64,000 bases of DNA. Origin: Micromonospora coriariae. GTDB lineage: Bacteria; Actinomycetota; Actinomycetes; Mycobacteriales; Micromonosporaceae. The notes under the pieces were generated by a model. That model saw only the letters and a program-made list of their open reading frames with translations. It was not told the origin of the DNA and ran no database searches. Below are positions 44,669 to 53,640 of the stretch, one piece after another (the stretch's first letter is position 1; each line of letters starts with the position of its first letter). The translations under genes and the position numbers were made by a program. The stretch spans positions 6,510,001 through 6,574,000 of the forward strand of contig NZ_LT607412.1 in NCBI RefSeq assembly GCF_900091455.1, written 5' to 3'.

Positions 44669-46666
44669 CTACCGGCCGACGACCCGGCGGGCGACCGCCA
44701 GCAGGTACTCCTTGCGGTCCAGCGGGTTGTGGTCCCAGCGTGCCCGGGTGGGGGCCGGGCCCCGCACCGGCCGGTACCTGTCGAACGCGGTTTCGAGCAC
44801 ACCCTCACCCCGGGTCAGGGACGGCAGGCGACGCTCCAGCGCGTGCACCCGACCCGCCGGAATCTCCCCCTCCACCAGGTACGACGTGCCCTGCCCGGTG
44901 GTGTCGGTCGGCACCGCGTCGAGCCGGGCGAGCGCCGGCAGCAGGGTGCCGAGGACATCGCCCGGCACCTCCAGCCGGAACCGGTGCACCGGCTCGTGCA
45001 CCCGGGTGCCGGCCCGGGTGAGCGCGGTCATCAGCACCAGCGGGGTGAGGTTACGAAAGTCCCCGGCGGTGCTGGACATGCTCTTGTCGAAGGTGCCGTG
45101 GGAGTGGCTCTGCCGGGCCCAGTAGCCGGCGTGGGTCATCGTCACCTCGCAGTCGGGGATCTGCCAGCCGTGCGGCCCCTGGCGCAGCGTCCGGTGCACG
45201 GTCTCCTCGACGGCCGCGAAGAACGCCTGTGGCATCGAGCCCAGCTCAACGCCGAGCCGGAAGCTCACGCCCGCGCCGACCGGCGCCGGGGCCACCCGCA
45301 GCCCGACGGTCGCCAGGAACGGGTTGGGCGCCACGGCGATCACCTCGACCGCCTCGCCCACGCCGCAGACCCGCTCCACGTGCACCGTGCTGGTCTCCCG
45401 GAAGGTCACCGCCACCCCGAAGTCGTCGGCCAGGGTGGCCTGGATGACCTCCTTCTGCACCTCGCCGTAGAGCGAGACGGTGATCTCGTGCTGCCGGTCG
45501 TCCTGCCGGAGGTTGATCAGCGGATCCTGCTCGGCGAGCTGGCTCAGGGCGGCGTGCATCGTGACCCGCTCCGCGGCGCGGGCCGGGACCACGACGGTCT
45601 CCAGGGTGGGCGGTGCGAACTGGCGGTCAGTGCCGGCACGCTCCGGGGGTACGCCGACCGGGTCACCGATCCGCGCCTGGGTGAGGCCCCACAGCCGGGC
45701 GATGTGGCCCGCGCCGACCGACGACGCCGCGACGTCCGCCCCGTCGGCGACGACGCGTACCGCGGTGACCACCGCAGCGCCGCTCGCACCGACCCGGATC
45801 CGGTCCCGGACCCGGATGGTGCCGGCGAAGAGCCGGACCAGCGCGATCTTCTCCCCCGCCGGGCCGCGCTCGATGGCGAACACGGTGCCGGAGACCGGGG
45901 CCTCGGCGTCGCCCTGGGCCGTGGGCAGCAGTTCGGTGATCCCGGCGATCAGCGCGTCCACTCCGGCGCCGGTGATGGCCGAGCCGGCGAACACCGGCTC
46001 GACCAGCGCCCGGCCGGTGCGGTCGGCCAGCGCCCGGCGCAGCCGGGGGTACGGCAGCGTCGCGGGGTCGGCCACCCAGTCGGCGAGCAGCGCGTCGTCC
46101 TGACCGGCGAGCAGGTCGAGCAGCCGGTCGGTGAAGCCGACGTCGGCGGGGCCGTACGGCGTGCAGCGGGCGTCCCGCCTGCCGGGCCCCGCGACCGACC
46201 CCATCGCCACCACGGACGGGGTCAGTTTCTCCGCGACGGCCCGCATCACCCGCTCGGGGTCAGCCCCCGCCCGGTCGACCTTGTTCACGAAGATGAGCGT
46301 GGGAATGCGCAACCGGCGCAGCGTACGCATCAGCACCCGGGTCTGCGGCTGGACACCCTCGACCGCGGAGATCACCAGCACCGCGCCGTCGAGCACGCCG
46401 AGCACCCGCTCGACCTCGGCGATGAAATCCGGGTGACCGGGCGTGTCGATCAGGTTGACTGTCACGTCGTCCAGCACGAAGGAGACGACGGCGGAGCGGA
46501 TGGTGATGCCGCGTTGCCGCTCCAGTGCCAGGGAGTCGGTGCGGGTGCTGCCCGCGTCGACGCTGCCGAGCCGGTCGGTCACGCCGACGGCGTACAGCAG
46601 TCGCTCGGTCAGGCTGGTCTTACCGGCATCGACGTGCGCCAGGATGCCGAGGTTGAGGGTCTTCAC
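44669..46666 (-). CDS. Tetracycline-resistance ribosome protection GTPase, Otr(A)/Tet(M) family
   Basis: A 665-residue translational GTPase related to EF-G. GTP-binding motifs are AHVDAGKTS (10-18), DTPGHPDF (about 74-81) and NKVD (about 128-131). The EF-G-like domains II-V follow, and the length fits ribosome protection proteins rather than EF-G. Such proteins release tetracycline from the ribosome; here it may be a self-protection or intrinsic resistance factor. The start is the GTG at 46666. A short upstream frame overlaps this start and may regulate it. The gene is divergent from a WYL regulator. Confidence 0.88.
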   Translation of the reverse strand: MKTLNLGILAHVDAGKTSLTERLLYAVGVTDRLGSVDAGSTRTDSLALERQRGITIRSAVVSFVLDDVTVNLIDTPGHPDFIAEVERVLGVLDGAVLVISAVEGVQPQTRVLMRTLRRLRIPTLIFVNKVDRAGADPERVMRAVAEKLTPSVVAMGSVAGPGRRDARCTPYGPADVGFTDRLLDLLAGQDDALLADWVADPATLPYPRLRRALADRTGRALVEPVFAGSAITGAGVDALIAGITELLPTAQGDAEAPVSGTVFAIERGPAGEKIALVRLFAGTIRVRDRIRVGASGAAVVTAVRVVADGADVAASSVGAGHIARLWGLTQARIGDPVGVPPERAGTDRQFAPPTLETVVVPARAAERVTMHAALSQLAEQDPLINLRQDDRQHEITVSLYGEVQKEVIQATLADDFGVAVTFRETSTVHVERVCGVGEAVEVIAVAPNPFLATVGLRVAPAPVGAGVSFRLGVELGSMPQAFFAAVEETVHRTLRQGPHGWQIPDCEVTMTHAGYWARQSHSHGTFDKSMSSTAGDFRNLTPLVLMTALTRAGTRVHEPVHRFRLEVPGDVLGTLLPALARLDAVPTDTTGQGTSYLVEGEIPAGRVHALERRLPSLTRGEGVLETAFDRYRPVRGPAPTRARWDHNPLDRKEYLLAVARRVVGR

Positions 46667-46730
46667 GAAGCGTCGTGTCCTTCAGGTAGGTGACAGGTCC
46701 CTTCTGGCCGGACATCGACGCAGCGCGCAT
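46620..46730 (-). CDS. Possible leader ORF overlapping the ribosome-protection gene start
   Basis: A 36-codon frame starts at the ATG at 46730 with GGGAGAAGCA just upstream, a better ribosome site than the main gene has. It reads MRAASMSGQKGPVTYLKD and ends at the TAA at 46620, inside the main gene in another frame. CTTCAGG and CCTGAAG, which could pair, flank its first part. Translation of this frame could gate the main start when ribosomes are slowed by drug. Confidence 0.35.
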   Translation of the reverse strand: MRAASMSGQKGPVTYLKDTTLREDPQPRHPGARRCR

Positions 46731-46844
46731 TGCTTCTCCCTGAAGTTGGTGGCGGTTTCGGGTAGTTCATCAGCCCCTCGTCGGGACGAGCAACCGATTA
46801 ACGGGGCGTCGGAGGTCGAGCTGATCTCCGGCAGACTGGGCGAC

Positions 46845-47804
46845 ATGGTGGAGACCTCCGTGCGGCTGCTGAGGCTGCTCGCCCTCCTGCAGGGCCACCG
46901 TGACTGGTCCGGCGCTGAGCTGGCCGACCGGCTGGCGGTCACCGCCCGCACCGTGCGCGCCGACGTCGAGCGGCTACGGGTGCTCGGCTACCGGATCGAG
47001 TCCCGACCCGGTGTGGCCGGCGGCTATCGACTCGGCGCAGGGTCCGCCCTGCCGCCGCTGCTGCTCGACGACGACGAGGCGGTGGCGGTGGCCGTCGGCC
47101 TGCGGGCGGCCGCGTCCGGCTCGGTACGCGGCATCGAGGAGACGTCACTGCGGGCGTTGGCCAAGCTCGAGCAGTCGCTGCCGTCGCGGCTGCGACACCG
47201 GGTCGACGCGCTGCGCGCTGCCACGGTCTCCGCCGCGGCCGGCGGCCCGACCGTGGACGCCGACACGCTCACCGCCGTCTCCACCGCTGTGCACCGCCGC
47301 GAGCGGCTGCGCTTCGACTACGCCGGGCACGACGGAACGGTGACCGTACGCGACGTCGAGCCGTACCGGCTGGTCTACACCGGGCGGCGCTGGTACCTGC
47401 TGGGCTGGGACACCGACCGGGCCGACTGGCGGACCTTCCGCGCCGACCGGATCCGGCCCCGGGTGCCGACCGGTCCGCGTTTCGCACCCCGGGAGCCGCC
47501 GGGTGGGGATGCGGTCGCGCACGTGCTGCGCGGCGTCGGCTCCACGGCGTGGCCACACCCCGCCCGGGTACGCCTGCACGCGCCGGCCGAGCGGATGGCG
47601 CAGCGCATCCCCAGCACTGCCGGCCTGCTCGAGGCCGTCGACGACCACACCTGCCTGCTGCACACCGGCGGGGAGTCACTGGCCAACCTGGCCGCCTTCC
47701 TCGGCACCCTGGAGGTGGACTTCGACGTGGTCGATCCACCGGAGTTGCGCGCCGTCATCCGGACCGTCGCCGCCCGGTTCGGCCGCGCTGGTCAGGCGTC
47801 GTAG
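46845..47804 (+). CDS. WYL-domain transcriptional regulator
   Basis: A 319-residue regulator with an N-terminal HTH_11 (SGAELADRLAVTARTVRADV, about 22-41), a WYL sensor domain containing LRFDYAGHDG and EPYRLVYTGRRWYLLGWD, and a C-terminal WCX domain. WYL proteins respond to nucleic acid or nucleotide ligands and often control stress or defence genes. It is divergent from the ribosome-protection GTPase with 178 bases between, so control of that gene is possible. The ATG at 46845 has no strong ribosome site and may be leaderless. Confidence 0.88.
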   Translation: MVETSVRLLRLLALLQGHRDWSGAELADRLAVTARTVRADVERLRVLGYRIESRPGVAGGYRLGAGSALPPLLLDDDEAVAVAVGLRAAASGSVRGIEETSLRALAKLEQSLPSRLRHRVDALRAATVSAAAGGPTVDADTLTAVSTAVHRRERLRFDYAGHDGTVTVRDVEPYRLVYTGRRWYLLGWDTDRADWRTFRADRIRPRVPTGPRFAPREPPGGDAVAHVLRGVGSTAWPHPARVRLHAPAERMAQRIPSTAGLLEAVDDHTCLLHTGGESLANLAAFLGTLEVDFDVVDPPELRAVIRTVAARFGRAGQAS

Positions 47805-47849
47805 CCGCCGTTGCAGAGCCGGCCGGACCGGAGGCGGCGCGAAGCGGGT

Positions 47850-49160
47850 CTACGGCTGCGGGACCAGCCGGAAGGACTGCGCCGCGGTGCCGTTGCAGGT
47901 GTACTGCACGAGCTGGACGCTGTCGGCGGTGGACGCTCCGGGCACGTCGAGGCACTTGCCGCTGTTGCGGTTGACCAGGCGGTAGTAGCCGCCGCCCTCC
48001 GACTCGGCCCGCCACTGCTGGTTGTTGCCGCCGCTGTACGACCACAGCTGGATGCGGGCCGAGTCGGCGGTCGACACGTTTGTCACGTCGAGCACCTGAG
48101 CGCTGTTGTTGCGGTTGTTGACCCGCAGGTAGCCGCCGCTGGTCGGCGGGAACTGGTACTGCTGCGCGGCGCTGCCGTTGCAGGCGTACTGCTGGATGGC
48201 GGTGCCGTTCGCGCTGGCGGCGGCCCGCGCGTCGACGCACTTGCCGCTGCCCCGGTTGACCACGGTGTGCCAGGCGGTCGGCGAGATCGGGCCGGCGGGC
48301 GGGGTGGGCGTCGGGGTGGGACTGGTGCCGGCTCCGGCGAGCCAGTGCAGGCCGTCGATCAGCAGCCGGTTCTGCGGTTCACTGTCGAAGGTGGAGGACA
48401 ACCCGGTGTTGGTGTCGTAGTTCATCGCGTTGTGGCCGAAGTTGGCGTACAGCATCTTGTACCGCTTGTTGCTCCACACGAGCGGGTAGTAGCCGCTGTA
48501 CCAGGACTGGTTGGGGTCGGTGCCGACCGGAAGGCTGGACGGGTCGATCGAGGCGAGGATGTCGATGTCCGGGTTCTGCCGCAGGTCGTTGCTCCAGGAG
48601 TACCACTCGCTGATCGACGACGGAAACGTCGCCGGGAGGTTGCGGGTGGCGGCGTGGGTGCGATTGTCGGCGCGCAACGTGACCCGGGTGGGGCCCCAGG
48701 TGTTCGTCTGGAACGAGCCGGTGCCCAGGAAGGTGTTGTAGTACCAGCTCCAGCTCGACGGGTTGTCGGTCCACGCGCTGACGTGGAAGCCCAGCCATGC
48801 CCCGCCGTTCTGCATGTACTGCTGGAACGCGGCCCGTTGCGCGGTCGGCGGCGCGTCGTCGAGGAACATGATGACCTTGTACTGGGCCAGGTTCGCGCTG
48901 TTCAGCAGGCCCCAGTTGGTGGTCGCCTCCCAGGAGAAGCCGTACTGGGCGGCCGCCTGCGGGAACCAGGCACGGGCGTCCCGGACGAAGTCGATGTGTG
49001 CCGGGTCCCAGGTGCCGTTGTAGAAGGCCAGGACCTTGAACGTCGGAGCGGCCTGCGCGGCACGTGCGGAGTTGACGGCGACGCCGACGCTCAGCGTGAC
49101 GACCAGCGCGGCCAGCAGTGCGATGATCCGGCTGGCACGGGTGGAGAGTTCTGCGATCAC
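47850..49160 (-). CDS. Secreted ThuA-domain protein with ricin-type lectin domain
   Basis: A 436-residue exported protein with a signal peptide (about 1-37), a ThuA-like (glutamine amidotransferase-fold) domain (about 38-285, KVLAFYNGTWDPAHIDFV through AMNYDTN), a Pro/Thr linker, and a C-terminal ricin-B lectin domain with three QxW-like repeats (AQQYQF, NNQQWRA, AQSFRLV). ThuA domains are linked to sugar (trehalose) use; the lectin part should bind plant polysaccharide. The GTG at 49160 follows AAGGGA. A palindrome upstream suggests carbohydrate-responsive control. Confidence 0.85.
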   Translation of the reverse strand: MIAELSTRASRIIALLAALVVTLSVGVAVNSARAAQAAPTFKVLAFYNGTWDPAHIDFVRDARAWFPQAAAQYGFSWEATTNWGLLNSANLAQYKVIMFLDDAPPTAQRAAFQQYMQNGGAWLGFHVSAWTDNPSSWSWYYNTFLGTGSFQTNTWGPTRVTLRADNRTHAATRNLPATFPSSISEWYSWSNDLRQNPDIDILASIDPSSLPVGTDPNQSWYSGYYPLVWSNKRYKMLYANFGHNAMNYDTNTGLSSTFDSEPQNRLLIDGLHWLAGAGTSPTPTPTPPAGPISPTAWHTVVNRGSGKCVDARAAASANGTAIQQYACNGSAAQQYQFPPTSGGYLRVNNRNNSAQVLDVTNVSTADSARIQLWSYSGGNNQQWRAESEGGGYYRLVNRNSGKCLDVPGASTADSVQLVQYTCNGTAAQSFRLVPQP

Positions 49161-49209
49161 CTGATCGTCCCTTCGGTGGTGGCCTGGGGACGCGCGCCGC
49201 CGCGTCGAC

Positions 49210-49225
49210 GTGAACGACTGTTCAC
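49210..49225. promoter_or_regulatory. Palindrome GTGAAC-GACT-GTTCAC upstream of the ThuA gene
   Basis: A perfect six-base inverted repeat with a four-base spacer, next to an AT-rich promoter-like stretch (49226-49252), 50 bases ahead of the ThuA-ricin start codon. It is probably a repressor site. Confidence 0.5.
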
Positions 49226-49270
49226 AATGTTTACAGATTGACGAAATGTTATGCGTTGGCCCGGTTGGCG

Positions 49271-50122
49271 TCAACCGACGGAGGAGCGGGCGACCGGCGC
49301 GGCGAAGTAGGTGTCCGGGTACGGCTCGTCGCGGTACCGGTAGTGCCACCACTCACGGTCGTAGTTGACGAACCCGGCGTCGGTCATCAGCCGCAGCAAC
49401 AGTCGCCGGTTGTCCCGGGCCTTGCCGGTGACGCGGGGGTCGGCGGTGTGCGCCCTCGCGTCGAAGCAGTCGAAGCCGGTGCCCATGTCGATGCTGTTGT
49501 CGGCGAAGCGCCGCCCCTGCGGCGCGGTGCAGGCGACCAGCGGCCGGCCGGGATCGTACGCGGGCTGGCTGGCGGCGGGTTCGTCGACCAGGGTCAGGTC
49601 CAGGGTGCTGCCCCGGCTGTGCGCTGTGGGTGCCCCGATGTAGCCGTCGGCGAAGAGCCGGCTCTTGGCCACGTCCGGATAGAACTCGGCCTTGCTCTGC
49701 TGCTCGCCGGGGCGCTTCGCCCAGGCCACGAAGTCGTCCACCGCCGGCTGCGGTCGGTAGCAGTCGTACACCTTGAGGCTGTGCCCGCCGGCGAGCGCGG
49801 CGTCCTGCACCCGCCGCAGCGCCTCGGCTGCCGGCCGGGTGAGCAGGCAGAGCGGTTCGGGGTAGCCGCTGATCGGCCGGCCGACGAAGTTGTGCGCGGT
49901 GGCGTACCGGATGTCGCTGTGGATGCGGGGGTCGAGGTCGGTCAGCACCACGAACCCCGGCAGCCGGGCGGCGGCGGACCGGGCCGGGCTGGACGGGACG
50001 GGGCTCGACGACGTCGGCGCCGTGATCGTGGGCGCCGGGCGGGGTTGCGGCCGCGAGCAGCCGCCGAGCAGCGCGACGAGCACCAGCGCGGCGGCGCCGC
50101 CCACCCGTCCTGACCTGCGCAC
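49271..50122 (-). CDS. VanX-like D-Ala-D-Ala dipeptidase lipoprotein (M15)
   Basis: A 283-residue lipoprotein (lipobox LLGGC, Cys near 22) with an M15D dipeptidase domain. Zinc ligands are visible in AHSRGSTLDLTL (SxHxxGxxxD pattern) and EWWHY, and the substrate-fixing Arg in DCYRPQ. VanX enzymes hydrolyse D-Ala-D-Ala, but lipid-anchored members more likely trim peptidoglycan peptides. The start is a GTG; a second in-frame GTG six codons on is equally possible. It lies 12 bases downstream of the esterase gene. Confidence 0.85.
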   Translation of the reverse strand: MRRSGRVGGAAALVLVALLGGCSRPQPRPAPTITAPTSSSPVPSSPARSAAARLPGFVVLTDLDPRIHSDIRYATAHNFVGRPISGYPEPLCLLTRPAAEALRRVQDAALAGGHSLKVYDCYRPQPAVDDFVAWAKRPGEQQSKAEFYPDVAKSRLFADGYIGAPTAHSRGSTLDLTLVDEPAASQPAYDPGRPLVACTAPQGRRFADNSIDMGTGFDCFDARAHTADPRVTGKARDNRRLLLRLMTDAGFVNYDREWWHYRYRDEPYPDTYFAAPVARSSVG

Positions 50123-50134
50123 CCGTCCTGTCTA

Positions 50135-51160
50135 TCAGGCCTGGCCGAGGCTCCGCGTCGGATCGGCGTCCGGCCGCCGGCGAAGCGGGCCGTCGCCCTC
50201 GCCCAGGTGCTCGCCGAGGAAGCGCAGCGCCGCCTCGTCGTCGTCGATGCCGCCGGCTTCGTGGCCGTTGTACCGCCAGACCGACAACTCGGTCGGCCCG
50301 GCGTGGGCGTTGACGGCGGCGTAGACCGTGGACGGCGGCACGATGTCGTCCATCAACGCCACCGAGTACCGCGCCGGCCGGCGGCAGCGCCGGGCGAAGT
50401 TCACCCCGTCGACGTACGCGAGGGTGGCCAGCACCCGATCCTCGGCGTCCCGGTGGATCGCCAGGTAGTCGCGGATCTCCCGGTACGGGCGGGCGTCGGT
50501 GACGACCACCGCACGCGGGATGTCACAGAGGAACGGCACGGAGGCCACCACCGCCCGCAGGCCGGGTGCCAGCGCGCCGGCCGCGAGCGCCAGCCCGCCG
50601 CCCTGGCTGTGCCCGAGCACCGCCACGCGGGTCGGGTCGACCACCGGCAGGGTCCGGACGGCGTCCACCGCCCGGACCGCGTCGGTGATCAGCCGCCGGT
50701 AGTAGTACGTGCGCGGGTCGGTGATGCCCCGGGTGGTGACCCCGGGCGCCTCCGGGCCGGCGGCGCCCGGATCCGGGGTGTCGCCCCGGCTCCAGCCCGA
50801 ACCCTGCCCCCGGGTGTCCATCTGCAGATGCACGAACCCGGCCGACGCCCAGAGCAGGTTCTCCAGCGGGTGCCCCCGCCCGCCGCCGTAACCGGCGTAC
50901 TGGACAAGGGTCGGCAGCGCCGTGCCGGCGCCGCGGGGCACCCGCAGCCAGGCCCGCACGGGCTGGCCGGCGAAGCCCGCGAACGTCACATCGAGCACGT
51001 CGATGCCGGCCAGCCCGCTCGCCACCGGCTCGGCCCGGACCGGCCATCCGGCGTCCCGAGCCTCCGCCAGGGTGCCGGCCCAGAACTGGTCGAAGTCCGT
51101 GGGTTCCCGCACCGCGCTGCGGTAGCCGCGCAGCTGCTCCTCGGGCAGGTCGGTGTACAC
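50135..51160 (-). CDS. Acetylxylan esterase/cephalosporin-C deacetylase family (CE7)
   Basis: A 341-residue alpha/beta hydrolase of family CE7, which removes acetyl groups from xylo-oligosaccharides. The oxyanion region QYAGYGGGRG, MDTRGQGSGWSRGDT, nucleophile GHSQGGG, acid MDDIVPPST and His in NGHEAGG are all in place. There is no signal peptide, so it acts in the cytoplasm on imported sugars. The GTG at 51160 lies seven bases after the GH3 gene stop, so the two are co-transcribed. Confidence 0.9.
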   Translation of the reverse strand: MYTDLPEEQLRGYRSAVREPTDFDQFWAGTLAEARDAGWPVRAEPVASGLAGIDVLDVTFAGFAGQPVRAWLRVPRGAGTALPTLVQYAGYGGGRGHPLENLLWASAGFVHLQMDTRGQGSGWSRGDTPDPGAAGPEAPGVTTRGITDPRTYYYRRLITDAVRAVDAVRTLPVVDPTRVAVLGHSQGGGLALAAGALAPGLRAVVASVPFLCDIPRAVVVTDARPYREIRDYLAIHRDAEDRVLATLAYVDGVNFARRCRRPARYSVALMDDIVPPSTVYAAVNAHAGPTELSVWRYNGHEAGGIDDDEAALRFLGEHLGEGDGPLRRRPDADPTRSLGQA

Positions 51161-51167
51161 GGCGCGC

Positions 51168-53543
51168 TCAGACGGTCGTCTGGACGGTGAACAGCGGATG
51201 CATCCGTCGGGTGTGGTCCACCTGCCGTGCCGGCCCGGTCAGCGCGACGGCCGCCACCAGCCGGGGTTGAGTGCTGGACGAGGCGAGGCGCAGCTCCAGC
51301 GCCCCGGGCTCGATCACCCTCCGGCCGTCCCGCCCGGTGAACGAGAACAGATCCGCCGGCACGCTCACCTGGATCCGGCGACCCGCGCCCGCGTCCAGCG
51401 GCACCCGCAGGTAGCCGATCAACCGCTGCACCGGCTGCACCACCGAGGCCACCGGGTCGTGCGCGTAGAGCTGCACCACCTCGCTGCCCCACCGGTCGCC
51501 GCTGTTGCGCAGCGTGAAGGCCAGCCGCAGCTCGCCATCGGTCTCCGCCGTCGCCTGTTCGACCGCCAGCTCCGACCAGTCGAACGTGGTGTAGCTCAAC
51601 CCGTGCCCGAAGCCGTACGCCGGGGTGGGGTCGAGGTTGGAGACGTCGCTGGCGTGCCCCAACCGGGCGGCGAGGTAGGTGGTGGGCTGGCCGCCGGGGC
51701 TGCGCGGCACGCTGACCGGCAGCCGCCCCTGCGGCTCGACCCGCCCGCTGAGCAGCCCGGCGATCGCCGCCGGCCCCTCCTCGCCCGGGAAGAAGGACTG
51801 CACGATGGCCGCGGCCTCGTCGACCGCCCGGCCCAGCGCGTACGGCCGGCCGGCGATCAGCGTGACCACCACCGGCGTGCCGGTGTCCAGCAGTGCGTCC
51901 AGCAGGTGTTGCTGTGCCCCGGGCAGGGCCAGCGATTCGGCGTCACAGCCCTCACCGCTGGTGCCCCGGCCGAACAGTCCCGCCCGGTCGCCGAGCGCCA
52001 CGATCACCACGTCGGCGTCCCGCGCCGCCTCGACGGCCGCGGCGACACCGCTGGTGTCGAGGTCGTCGATGCCCACACCGACCTCGACGACCACCTCGCT
52101 CGTCGGGAACTCGCCGACCAGCGCCTGTGCCAGCGTGGGCAGCTCGATGCCGACCGGCAGCTCCGGGTGGTGGGAACCGACGTGCACCGGGAACGAGTAG
52201 CAGCCGAGGGCCGCCGTCGGACTCCCGGCCTGCGGGCCGATCACCGCGATCCGCGCCGGCCCGGCGAGCGGCAGGGTGCCGTCGTTGCGCAGCAGCACGA
52301 TGGCCTGCTCGGCCACCTCCCGGGCGAGCGCCCGGTTCGCCGGCGAGTCCAGGTCGACGGTGCCGCGCACGGCGTCGGGGTCGGAGACGTCGACGCCGTC
52401 GAGCGCCGGCGGCACCGGGTTCCAGTCCGGGTCGAGGAGCCCGAGCTGCGCCTTTTGCAGCAGCACGCGGCGCACCGCCCGGTCCACCAGCGCCTCGGGC
52501 ACCTGCCCGGCGGCGATCGCCTCCCGCAGCGGCAGGCCGAACGTCTTCACAGTGGGCAGCTCGACGTCCACCCCGGCGGCGAGCGCGGCACCGGCCGCCT
52601 CGCCCCAGCTGCCGGCCACCCCGTGCAGGGTGTGCAGGAAGGCGATGCCGAAGTAGTCGGCGACCACCGTGCCGGTGAACCCCCAGGTCTCCCGGAGCAG
52701 GCCGGTGAGCAGCTCTTCGTCGGCCGCCGACGGGATCCCGTCGGTGTCGGTGTAGGCGTGCATCACCGATCGGGCGCCGCTCTCGCGGACCGCCATCTCG
52801 AACGGCAGCAGCATCACGTCCGCCCGCTCCCGGGGGCCCATGCCGACCGGCGCGTGGTTGCGCCCGGCCCGGGAGGCCGAGTAGCCCACGAAGTGTTTGA
52901 GGGTGGCCACCACACCGGTGGTCTCCAGCCCCTGGATGTACGCGGTGGCAACCGTGCCCACCAGGTACGGGTCCTCGCCGATGGTCTCCTCGACGCGCCC
53001 CCACCGGGCGTCACGGACCACGTCGAGCACCGGCGCGAGCCCCTGGTGCACACCCAGGCGGCGCATGTCCGCACCGATGAGGGTGGCCATCCGCCGGATC
53101 AGACCGGAGTCGAAGGTGGCCCCCCAGGACAGCGGCACCGGGTACGCGGTCGCGCCCCAGGTGGCGAAGCCTGCAAGACACTCCTCGTGGGCCAGGGCCG
53201 GAATGCCGAACCGGTTCGCGGCGGCGATGCGCTGCTGGGTCCGCAGCAGCGACAGCGCGCCCAACGCCGGGTCCACAGGTGCGGTGCCGAACGGCCGCGT
53301 CAGCTGCCCCAGCCCGGTGGCGAGCAGATCGTCGAGGTCGACCGGCTCCTCCATCTCGTGCTGGTGCGGGGCGACCTCACCGCCGTCGGCGGAGGCTCCG
53401 ACCCACACGCCGTAGAGCTGCGAAATCTTCTCCGCCAGGGTCATGGCGGCGACCAGGGCGTCGACACGGGTGGTCAACTCCTGCGTCGGGTCGTTCCAGG
53501 TCGCGGTGCTTCGTTCGATGTCCAGCGTCACGTTGTCGGTCAC
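51168..53543 (-). CDS. Glycoside hydrolase family 3, beta-glucosidase/beta-xylosidase
   Basis: A 791-residue GH3 enzyme with the N-terminal barrel (LKHFVGYSASRAGRNHAPV and the nucleophile Asp in VVADYFGI), the C-terminal sandwich (QAIVLLRNDGTLPL, SGEGCDAESL) and a fibronectin-like domain at the end. There is no signal peptide, so it should hydrolyse imported oligosaccharides. Pairing with a CE7 esterase points to xylo-oligosaccharides. GGAGG lies only three bases before the GTG at 53543, so a nearby alternative start is possible. It follows the permease genes by 97 bases. Confidence 0.9.
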   Translation of the reverse strand: MTDNVTLDIERSTATWNDPTQELTTRVDALVAAMTLAEKISQLYGVWVGASADGGEVAPHQHEMEEPVDLDDLLATGLGQLTRPFGTAPVDPALGALSLLRTQQRIAAANRFGIPALAHEECLAGFATWGATAYPVPLSWGATFDSGLIRRMATLIGADMRRLGVHQGLAPVLDVVRDARWGRVEETIGEDPYLVGTVATAYIQGLETTGVVATLKHFVGYSASRAGRNHAPVGMGPRERADVMLLPFEMAVRESGARSVMHAYTDTDGIPSAADEELLTGLLRETWGFTGTVVADYFGIAFLHTLHGVAGSWGEAAGAALAAGVDVELPTVKTFGLPLREAIAAGQVPEALVDRAVRRVLLQKAQLGLLDPDWNPVPPALDGVDVSDPDAVRGTVDLDSPANRALAREVAEQAIVLLRNDGTLPLAGPARIAVIGPQAGSPTAALGCYSFPVHVGSHHPELPVGIELPTLAQALVGEFPTSEVVVEVGVGIDDLDTSGVAAAVEAARDADVVIVALGDRAGLFGRGTSGEGCDAESLALPGAQQHLLDALLDTGTPVVVTLIAGRPYALGRAVDEAAAIVQSFFPGEEGPAAIAGLLSGRVEPQGRLPVSVPRSPGGQPTTYLAARLGHASDVSNLDPTPAYGFGHGLSYTTFDWSELAVEQATAETDGELRLAFTLRNSGDRWGSEVVQLYAHDPVASVVQPVQRLIGYLRVPLDAGAGRRIQVSVPADLFSFTGRDGRRVIEPGALELRLASSSTQPRLVAAVALTGPARQVDHTRRMHPLFTVQTTV

Positions 53544-53640
53544 TTTCCTCCGACGCCCAGCGGCCCCCGTACGAGGGACCACTGGGCGAACAGGTAGACG
53601 GTTATGCGGTGTTTCGGCTCTCTGCGCGTACCGGTGCTGC

